Positions 1-5,299 of a stretch of DNA of 13,427 nt are shown in pieces. The stretch is from positions 1-13,427 of the forward strand of contig CAZYBP010000026.1 of the NCBI GenBank assembly GCA_964645555.1, given 5' to 3'. The stretch's first letter is position 1; every line of letters starts with the position of its first letter. Origin of the DNA: 2-02-FULL-38-15 sp964645555. Lineage in GTDB: Bacteria > Patescibacteriota > Microgenomatia > Daviesbacterales > UBA10151. The translations under genes were made by a program, and so were the position numbers. The notes under the pieces were generated by a model. The model had not been told where the DNA came from. It saw only the letters and a list, made by a program, of their open reading frames with translations, and ran no database searches.

Positions 1-86
1 TACTCAAATATATACCCATGTCACGAATGCTCATTTAAAAGATGTCCACAAATCTTTCCATTCAGGGAACAAAGGCCAATAACACT

Positions 87-437
87 CTACCTTTTGCCTA
101 AGTCTTTCAGTACACTGTTTAAGACAGTTGAGACAACTGATAAAACAATAGCCCCCAATATTGCCGGCAGCCAGCCATCAATTGTTAGCCCCTTAACTAC
201 TGCAGCCACTATAAACAACATTATGGCGTTAACAACAAAAACAAATAAACCTAAGGTGACAATGCTTAAAGGTAAAGTAATCAAACTGATGATTGGTTTA
301 ATAAACGTGTTTACTACTCCCAAGGCTATAGCAGCAAGTAAAGCCGTAGTGAAATTGTCGACTTTAAATCCAGGTACAATATAGGCTGTAATAAGCAAAG
401 CTGCAGTATTAAGCAGCAAAGCCAAAACTAGTTGCAT
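87..437 (-). CDS. Phage holin family 4 / YvlD-like membrane protein
   Basis: A very hydrophobic protein of 116 residues with about four membrane-spanning segments. The central stretch NTFIKPIISLITLPLSIVTL followed by a Gly-Leu and VVNAIML is the hallmark of the phage_holin_4_2 / YvlD family (PF04020), whose members are small cytoplasmic-membrane proteins of uncertain role, in some bacteria tied to envelope stress. Length is normal for the family. An upstream in-frame GTG at 446 would add three residues, but the Shine-Dalgarno-like AAGGGGGTGAT lies over that GTG and sits about 8 nt before the ATG at 437, so I chose the ATG. It is divergent from the VTT-like gene. Despite the family name there is no sign that it serves cell lysis here. 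Family assignment is firm; function is unknown. Confidence 0.88.
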   Translation of the reverse strand: MQLVLALLLNTAALLITAYIVPGFKVDNFTTALLAAIALGVVNTFIKPIISLITLPLSIVTLGLFVFVVNAIMLFIVAAVVKGLTIDGWLPAILGAIVLSVVSTVLNSVLKDLGKR

Positions 438-458
438 ATTTATCACCCCCTTAATTTA

Positions 459-488
459 ATAATCTCCTATTAAAGATACATATGTCAA
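459..488 (-). promoter_or_regulatory. Candidate promoter of the holin-4/YvlD-like gene
   Basis: On the minus strand a perfect TTGACA (488-483) is followed after 18 nt by GATTAT (464-459, four of six matches to TATAAT). Transcription would start near 452, giving a leader of about 15 nt that just contains the AAGGGGG ribosome-binding site. The -10 is weak, so this is a tentative call. Confidence 0.4.
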
Positions 489-511
489 GATTATTTACTT
501 ATTGCTACAAT
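482..511 (+). promoter_or_regulatory. Candidate extended -10 promoter of the VTT-like/ATPase unit
   Basis: TGCTACAAT at 503-511 matches an extended -10 element (TGnTATAAT, five of six in the hexamer). A partial -35 ATGTCA (482-487) lies 18 nt upstream. Transcription would begin near 518, downstream of the in-frame ATG at 482 and 15 nt before the ATG at 533. This is the main argument for the shorter start of the following gene. The -35 overlaps the divergent TTGACA of the minus-strand promoter. Confidence 0.4.
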
Positions 512-532
512 AATAATGTGAACATTAATAAT

Positions 533-1069
533 ATGAACATTTTTTTAAAAATTGCTACTTTTGTTTTAATACTTGGTTTATCCTTTTATATTCTTAAATC
601 TTTAGATCCAACGATCTTGGTCATGCAGTCAACTCTTTCTAAATTCACCTTACTTACTTTATCAGGCGTTTTTTATGCATCCTTTTTGACGGCTCCCCTT
701 TCAGTGGTACTCTTTATTATTTTAGGATCTACAACTAATATCTATCTGGTTACAATCCTTGGGGGTTTGGGTGCAGCTTTGGGAGATTTGTTAATACTAA
801 AGTTTTTCAGGAGTTTATTTAAAACATTTTCTTTTATCAAACACGCACAGAGCTTTAGGAAGATAAAAAAGATTTCTATAAAATATCATCTAAATTTAGT
901 AGGTATTATTTTAGGTATGCTACTTGTTGCCTCACCTTTTCCTGATGAGCTTGGATTGATATTGCTTGGAATTTCATCTCTATCATATTTTAAGCTGGCG
1001 ATTTTAACTTTTGTGTTAAATAGTTTAGGAATTTTAGCAATATTGCTTATAGCTAAATCTTTCTTATGA
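533..1069 (+). CDS. DedA/VTT-like integral membrane protein
   Basis: A 178-residue membrane protein with about five hydrophobic segments (roughly residues 3-21, 41-65, 70-91, 120-149 and 153-175). A Gly-rich segment with GGLGAALGD and a later ASPFPDELG loop recall the re-entrant-loop pattern of the VTT/DedA (SNARE-associated) superfamily, though the match is distant. I chose the ATG at 533 because the extra 17 residues from the ATG at 482 are polar and Asn-rich, and the best promoter places the transcript start near 518. Neither start has a Shine-Dalgarno site. The stop overlaps the ATPase start as ATGA, so the two are very likely translated together. A role in ion or lipid handling with the ATPase is only a guess. 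Gene reality is firm; family moderate. Confidence 0.7.
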   Translation: MNIFLKIATFVLILGLSFYILKSLDPTILVMQSTLSKFTLLTLSGVFYASFLTAPLSVVLFIILGSTTNIYLVTILGGLGAALGDLLILKFFRSLFKTFSFIKHAQSFRKIKKISIKYHLNLVGIILGMLLVASPFPDELGLILLGISSLSYFKLAILTFVLNSLGILAILLIAKSFL

Positions 1070-3378
1070 CGCAAGGACTTACATCGGCTCAAGCTGTGTT
1101 ATTGCTTAAAAAGTTTGGATATAATCAACTGCCTGTCAAAGGTGATGCTTCTTTTGCAAAAATACTTCTAAATCAAATTCAAAACCCGCTTTCATATATA
1201 TTAATTGTAGCAATTACCCTGTCCTATTTAATAGGAGATATCTTAGATACTTTGCTTATTTTTGGGATTTGGTTACTTAATGTTGTTTTAGGCTTTTGGC
1301 AGGAATATAAAGCTTCAAAGGAAATGGAAGCTTTGCGTAAGTTTGAAGTTTTAAAAACGAGAGTCATCAGGGACGGTAAGCAGGTGGAAACTTTAGCAAC
1401 TGAAATCGTTCCCGGCGATTTGGTAATCCTGGAAAGCGGTGACCGGGTACCGGCTGATGGCCGGATCGTAGAGTCGTATTCTTTGCAGATCAACGAGTCA
1501 ATTTTAACCGGTGAATCTTTGCCGGTTGCAAAGTCTGACAAGCTCAATGAAAATTTGCTGTTTTTTGGGACAACTGTTGTTTCAGGAAGAGCTAAATTTA
1601 CAGTAACTAAAACCGGGCTGGAAACTCAATTTGGACAAATTGCCCAAACCCTGGCTGAAGTTGAAGAAGAGAAGACTCCTTTAGAAAAAGACCTGTTTAA
1701 TTTAAGCAAAAAAGTAGGTATTGGAGCAATCGCAATTGCAGGGGCTGTCTTTATTATCAGAATTTTGCAGGGTTTTGATATTTTTCAAATGCTATTTGTC
1801 AGCATTGCTTTGATGGTAGCGATGGTACCTGAAGGTTTGCCCGCGGTGGTGACAATTATTTTGGCACTAGGTGTTAGAAAAATGTACCGCAAGAAGGCTT
1901 TGGTCCGCAAAATGGTTGCGGTTGAGTCATTGGGTGCAACTACCTTAATTGCGTCTGATAAAACCGGTACTTTGACAAAAAATGAAATGAGGGTTTCAGA
2001 AATACAATCAGTTGAGGGTAAAGATCAGGACCTGGTCAAGTGTGCCGTAGTTTGTAATAGTGCCAATTTGGTTTTAAAAGAAGATAATGGTGGTTTTGAT
2101 ATTTTAGGTGATACCACAGAAGGAGCCTTGCTAATTTGGGCAAAAGAGGGAGGGATGGATATTGATTTAGAAAGATCAGAGGGAAAATTAATCAATGAAA
2201 TCCCCTTTAGTTTAACTACCAGGAAAATGAGTGTTACCTGGCAGCAGGACGGTAAAAAGAACCTTTTTGTTAAAGGTGCACCGGAGGTGATAATTGTTGA
2301 ATGCAAATTATCAGAAAAAGAGCGTCAACTTTGGGACTCGGAATATCAGAAAATGGCCAGGAAAGGTTTAAGAGTTTTAGCTTTTTCCAAAGATAATAAT
2401 TTCTTGGGACTAATAGGAATTGCAGATGAAATCAGAGAGGAAGCCAAAGAAGCAATCAGGTTAACAAAACAAGCTGGGATTAAGGTGGTGATGGTGACAG
2501 GTGATAATGAATTAACGGCAAAAGCTGTTGGAGAAAGCATTGGTCTACTTTCAGAAGGAGATGAAATTTTAACAGGCGCTCAGTTAAACCAATTGAGCGA
2601 GGAAGGATTGTTACAAAGAATTGGCAAGGTCAAAATCTTTGCCAGGATTACGCCGGAAGATAAGTATAGGTTGGTAATGGCTTATCAGAAATTAGGTGAA
2701 GTGGTAGCAGTAACCGGTGATGGCGTAAATGACGCTTTAGCTTTAAAGAAGGCTGATGTTGGGGTAGCTATGGGTAAGACCGGTACAGATGTCTCAAGGG
2801 AGGCTTCAGATATTGTACTCTTGGATGACAATATCTCAACTTTAGTTACAGCTGTTGAACAGGGCAGGTTAATTTATAACAATATCCTAAAAGTAATTAA
2901 ATTTTTATTAACAGGTAATTTATCAGAAATACTTCTAATAGGTTTTGCAGTAGTATTAGGGTTACCCACTCCCCTTTTGCCTACCCAAATTCTTTGGATT
3001 AATTTTGTCACAGATGGGCTGCCGGCATTAAGTTTAGGTTTTGACAGCGCCTCTCCAAATATTATGAGAGTACCTCCAAGATCAAACTCTACTCTTTTAG
3101 ATTGGAAAATGACCCGCTATATTCTAATTGGAGGTATAGCAATATCCGTAATTTGTTTTGTTTTCTTTTACTTTTCAAGTATGCTTTGGGGACTGCGGGA
3201 TAGCAGAGGTTATACTTTTACCATGATGGTAGTTTTGCAAATGATGCTTCCCTTTATCATTAGAAGACATCACTCAATTGTGTCCAATACCAAGTTACTT
3301 GCATCCGTTATTTTTGTGCTGATCATGCAGTTGCTGATACTAACAAACCCCTTTTTGAGGCAATTGTTCAAAATTTAG
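1066..3378 (+). CDS. P-type ATPase, P2A (Ca2+-type) cation transporter, lacking M10
   Basis: A 770-residue ATP-driven cation pump of the cytoplasmic membrane. Motifs in order: actuator TGES (148-151), M4 PEGLP (255-259), phosphorylation loop DKTGT (298-302, Asp298), KGAPE (403-407) in the nucleotide domain, MVTGD (476-480), and hinge GDGVND (551-556). Residues equivalent to SERCA calcium ligands are present: Glu256 in M4, Asn618 and Glu621 in M5, and Asn646, Thr649, Asp650 in M6 (NFVTDGLPA). The SERCA M8 glutamate appears to be Gln725, as in plasma-membrane Ca2+ pumps. This supports Ca2+ (or possibly Mn2+) transport, inferred from homology. Family members usually have about 850-900 residues and ten membrane helices; this one ends soon after M9 (about 744-760), so M10 is absent. 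The start overlaps the upstream membrane gene as ATGA and has no Shine-Dalgarno site. Confidence 0.95.
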   Translation: MTQGLTSAQAVLLLKKFGYNQLPVKGDASFAKILLNQIQNPLSYILIVAITLSYLIGDILDTLLIFGIWLLNVVLGFWQEYKASKEMEALRKFEVLKTRVIRDGKQVETLATEIVPGDLVILESGDRVPADGRIVESYSLQINESILTGESLPVAKSDKLNENLLFFGTTVVSGRAKFTVTKTGLETQFGQIAQTLAEVEEEKTPLEKDLFNLSKKVGIGAIAIAGAVFIIRILQGFDIFQMLFVSIALMVAMVPEGLPAVVTIILALGVRKMYRKKALVRKMVAVESLGATTLIASDKTGTLTKNEMRVSEIQSVEGKDQDLVKCAVVCNSANLVLKEDNGGFDILGDTTEGALLIWAKEGGMDIDLERSEGKLINEIPFSLTTRKMSVTWQQDGKKNLFVKGAPEVIIVECKLSEKERQLWDSEYQKMARKGLRVLAFSKDNNFLGLIGIADEIREEAKEAIRLTKQAGIKVVMVTGDNELTAKAVGESIGLLSEGDEILTGAQLNQLSEEGLLQRIGKVKIFARITPEDKYRLVMAYQKLGEVVAVTGDGVNDALALKKADVGVAMGKTGTDVSREASDIVLLDDNISTLVTAVEQGRLIYNNILKVIKFLLTGNLSEILLIGFAVVLGLPTPLLPTQILWINFVTDGLPALSLGFDSASPNIMRVPPRSNSTLLDWKMTRYILIGGIAISVICFVFFYFSSMLWGLRDSRGYTFTMMVVLQMMLPFIIRRHHSIVSNTKLLASVIFVLIMQLLILTNPFLRQLFKI

Positions 3379-3379
3379 A

Positions 3380-3408
3380 TTGACAAGCTAAAATAATGCC
3401 TGTAGTAT
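3380..3408 (+). promoter_or_regulatory. Sigma70-like promoter of the amidase/holin-like pair
   Basis: TTGACA (3380-3385) is followed after 17 nt by TAGTAT (3403-3408, four of six matches). The -35 begins two bases after the ATPase stop codon. Transcription would start near 3415, leaving about 16 nt before the ATG at 3431, with no Shine-Dalgarno site in that leader. The promoter makes the amidase pair its own unit rather than a tail of the ATPase transcript. Confidence 0.6.
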
Positions 3409-3430
3409 TAATGAACTTCTGTCCCCTTGT

Positions 3431-4405
3431 ATGGCAAAAACCAATCTTCAGATTCAATCCTTAGGAAACAAGTTTGTGGATTTAAGAGACTTGATTCCAG
3501 GCGATTCATATAACTGGAGTTGGGTTAGGGATTTATCACAAGTGAATTTTTTAGCTATCCACCATACTGCGGCACCTGATACCCAAACTCCGGAAGAGAT
3601 AGCAAATTACCATATACAAAATAACGGCTGGGGCGGCATCGGCTATCATTTTGTTATTACTAAAGATGGAACAGTTTATTATGTGGGAGATATCTCAACA
3701 GCCAGGGCTAATGTCGCCAACTTAAATGAACAGGTGATAGGCATTTGTTTGGTGGGTAATTTTACTTCCGGCAGAGTGCCGACTGTTGAACAAGTGGATA
3801 GTACCCATAAACTTTGTGAGTTTTTTATTAATGAATACCCGGACTTGCCCAATGTTACTTCCTGGGATAAAGTCAGAGGTCATAAGGAATTGCCTAACCA
3901 GTCTACTGCCTGCCCTGGAGATGATTGGCCTTCCTGGAGGATTCAAATTGTAGAAGGAATAGCTGCTCAGTCGGAGGTTTTCTTGTATCCAAATTCGGAC
4001 CGCAAAAACAGAATAGCCCAGCTTTATAAAACTATTTTAGGCAGGGAAGCAGATTTAGGAGGATTGGAACATTACATTAGAAGCGAACAAAGTATTGAAC
4101 AGATTACTGAATCTATGGTTAATTCAAAAGAGCATCAAAACTTAATTAATATGGCAAAAAAGGCTTCGGATTTAGAAACACAAGTGAGTAATTTACAAAC
4201 CAGCCTAGCTTCTGTAAACCAGCAAGTGATTTTACTACGGGAGGTATTACAGGAAAGAGAACAAGAAATTAACAAGCTAAAAATGGCAACTTCCTCCCCC
4301 ACTCAAGCTAAGAGCGAACTAAAGGTGGATCAGACCTTGACAATAATCCAGGCTTTGGTTAACTTATATAAGTTTTTACTCCCGCCCGGAAAGGACTTTA
4401 ATTGA
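3431..4405 (+). CDS. N-acetylmuramoyl-L-alanine amidase (Amidase_2/PGRP) with DUF4214 and coiled coil
   Basis: A 324-residue protein predicted to cut the bond between MurNAc and L-Ala in peptidoglycan. The amidase_2/PGRP domain spans about residues 35-175, with zinc ligands His44 (in AIHHTA), His151 (in RGHKE) and Cys161 (in TACPGD), and Tyr72 in GYHF at the position of the T7 lysozyme active-site Tyr. Residues about 192-238 match DUF4214 (LYKTILGREAD, then GGLEHYI and NSKEHQ). Residues about 245-285 form a heptad-rich coiled coil, and the tail has a short hydrophobic patch (about 303-317). There is no signal peptide, so export would need a partner or a non-Sec route. The next gene overlaps by TTGA and encodes a holin-like membrane protein, which recalls an endolysin/holin pair. 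It could equally be a domesticated cell-wall remodelling enzyme. The start codon has no Shine-Dalgarno site. Confidence 0.9.
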   Translation: MAKTNLQIQSLGNKFVDLRDLIPGDSYNWSWVRDLSQVNFLAIHHTAAPDTQTPEEIANYHIQNNGWGGIGYHFVITKDGTVYYVGDISTARANVANLNEQVIGICLVGNFTSGRVPTVEQVDSTHKLCEFFINEYPDLPNVTSWDKVRGHKELPNQSTACPGDDWPSWRIQIVEGIAAQSEVFLYPNSDRKNRIAQLYKTILGREADLGGLEHYIRSEQSIEQITESMVNSKEHQNLINMAKKASDLETQVSNLQTSLASVNQQVILLREVLQEREQEINKLKMATSSPTQAKSELKVDQTLTIIQALVNLYKFLLPPGKDFN

Positions 4406-4692
4406 ATATTAATGTTACCTCTTTAGTGGCGGTACTGGTATTTTCCATTCTTAGTGAGGCAATTATAGAGTATCTTTTTGGCAATATGGAAAGACTAAAG
4501 CCCTATTTGCCTCTTTTGTCATTGGCTGTCTCTATTTTACTGGTGTTTACTTATCAGGTAAGTATTTTTAATTTGATGTTTGGACTACAAAGTAATTCCC
4601 CATTTTTGGATTTTTTACTTACAGGTTTTTTAGTTTCCCGGGTTTCCAATTATCTTAATGACTTTGTCCAGAAATTCTTTGAAAGTAAATAA
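4402..4692 (+). CDS. Small holin-like membrane protein
   Basis: A 96-residue protein with two clear membrane helices (about 6-26 and 36-54) and a third, more amphipathic segment (about 68-92) carrying GFLVSRVSNYLNDF, then a short charged tail (KFFESK). The start is TTG overlapping the amidase stop as TTGA; AAGGA at 4391-4395 lies 6 nt upstream and makes this start convincing. I do not recognise a named family. Size, topology, charged C-terminus and overlap with an amidase gene all fit a phage-type holin that would release a signal-less endolysin, but no phage genes lie nearby. It could also be a membrane anchor for the amidase coiled coil. Function is inferred from context only. Confidence 0.78.
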   Translation: MNINVTSLVAVLVFSILSEAIIEYLFGNMERLKPYLPLLSLAVSILLVFTYQVSIFNLMFGLQSNSPFLDFLLTGFLVSRVSNYLNDFVQKFFESK

Positions 4693-4707
4693 TTTCTTAC
4701 AAGAAAT
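4692..4707. terminator. Possible bidirectional terminator hairpin
   Basis: A perfect 7-bp inverted repeat, ATTTCTT-AC-AAGAAAT, occupies the 19-bp gap between two convergent genes. T-rich sequence follows on the plus strand and A/T-rich sequence on the other side. The stem is short and AT-rich, so it would be weak; its position between converging genes is the best argument for a terminator role. Confidence 0.4.
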
Positions 4708-4711
4708 ATTA

Positions 4712-5044
4712 TTATTTAACATTTTTACCTGCTGGAAAGTCGGCTTTGAAGACAATATATTCATGTTCATCTGCTTCTCTGCGGAGTTTGTCAGCTAAAG
4801 GTCTTTTGATAACAAATGCTGTCGAAGCACTGGTTCTCACTAGTTCTTCTACTCGATCCATGGCTTTAATGCATCCCCCAATATAAGCAGGATTGGAAAA
4901 ATCATCCCAATCTTCTGGATAAACGCTATCAACTACATAAGTAACTTTATCAAAAGGTACGCCGTACTCTAACTGCCAAAAGGGGTCAGTATGAAGCTTT
5001 TGGGGATTAAATACCTCCTCAATCCCTTCTTTTATATTTGACAT
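4712..5044 (-). CDS. Hypothetical soluble protein, 110 aa
   Basis: I do not recognise this protein. It is 110 residues, soluble in appearance, with no signal peptide or membrane segment. It has an acidic, aromatic-rich N-terminal half (DPFWQLEYGVPFDKVTYVVD, then PEDWDDF), a single Cys (58) in an IGGC motif, and a more basic, helix-prone stretch around 60-95 (MDRVEELVR, RPLADKLRREADEHE). It converges on the holin-like gene and has its own strong promoter. The predicted transcript start lies about 1-3 nt before the ATG at 5044, so the mRNA is probably leaderless, which fixes this start. Clean codon use and the promoter argue that it is real and well expressed. Its link to either neighbour is unknown. 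Confidence 0.75.
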   Translation of the reverse strand: MSNIKEGIEEVFNPQKLHTDPFWQLEYGVPFDKVTYVVDSVYPEDWDDFSNPAYIGGCIKAMDRVEELVRTSASTAFVIKRPLADKLRREADEHEYIVFKADFPAGKNVK

Positions 5045-5052
5045 ATGAAGAT

Positions 5053-5080
5053 ATTATAATGAAATAAAATTTAATGTCAA
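5053..5080 (-). promoter_or_regulatory. Consensus sigma70 promoter, leaderless start
   Basis: On the minus strand TTGACA (5080-5075), a 16-nt spacer and TATAAT (5058-5053) are both perfect consensus hexamers. Transcription would start at about 5047-5045, and the ATG of the 110-aa gene is at 5044, so the message would have almost no leader. It is the best promoter in the window. Confidence 0.75.
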
Positions 5081-5100
5081 CCTATAGTTCTATATTGGTT
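5079..5100. repeat. Imperfect inverted repeat beside the -35 box
   Basis: AACC-TATAG-TT-CTATA-TT-GGTT on the plus strand can pair over 9 bp with a 2-nt bulge. It covers the end of the 69-aa membrane gene and touches the TTGACA of the next promoter. It may be a weak terminator for the gyrA transcript (there is no good U-tract) or an operator for the promoter. Chance is possible in such AT-rich DNA. Confidence 0.3.
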
Positions 5101-5299
5101 TTCCTGCGAGGCCAAAGTAAAGTAAGTCATTTGTAAACCCTATTGCTTGGAAAGGCCAGGTTAAAATTACAGAGTAAAATCCAGGAGACAAAAAAGAAAT
5201 AAAAGGCCAACGGTAATAAATGGCAAAAGCAATAGCTACTATAAAGCCAATCATGAAGTAGGCTATGGCAATGCTAGATAAAATAGCTGATTTTTTCAT
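5090..5299 (-). CDS. Small two-helix membrane protein downstream of gyrA
   Basis: A 69-residue protein with two membrane helices (about residues 6-28 and 36-57) linked by RWPFISFLSPGF, and a short C-terminal tail. Pro and Trp residues in the WPF repeats (WPFISF and WPFQAI) give it a distinctive look. No family is recognised. Its ATG shares one base with the gyrA stop (TAATG), so it is probably translated by coupling from gyrA; no separate promoter or Shine-Dalgarno site is seen. Nothing suggests a role in DNA topology, and sharing the gyrA transcript may only set its expression level. The overlap and protein-like composition support it as a real gene. Confidence 0.68.
   Translation of the reverse strand: MKKSAILSSIAIAYFMIGFIVAIAFAIYYRWPFISFLSPGFYSVILTWPFQAIGFTNDLLYFGLAGKPI

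Noticed and set aside
1..86. Open plus-strand frame 1 reading with closely spaced Cys/His residues (PCHECSFKRC)
   Set aside because: It only stays open by running into the antisense of the holin-4 gene and has no start or family match in view; no gene, tRNA or terminator can be supported here.
94..384. 96-residue plus-strand reading frame
   Set aside because: Antisense shadow of the holin-4/YvlD gene; Thr/Ala/Ile-rich composition arises from the opposite strand.
87..437. Reading the holin-family gene as part of a prophage or lysis module with the amidase
   Set aside because: PF04020/YvlD proteins are common chromosomal genes; it lies 3 kb away on the other strand with ATPase genes between.
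438..446. GTG start at 446 for the holin-4 gene
   Set aside because: The GTG lies within the Shine-Dalgarno-like AAGGGGGTGAT that serves the ATG at 437.
482..532. 17-residue N-terminal extension of the VTT-like gene from the ATG at 482
   Set aside because: Asn-rich, no ribosome-binding site, and upstream of the likely transcript start near 518; kept only as an alternative start.
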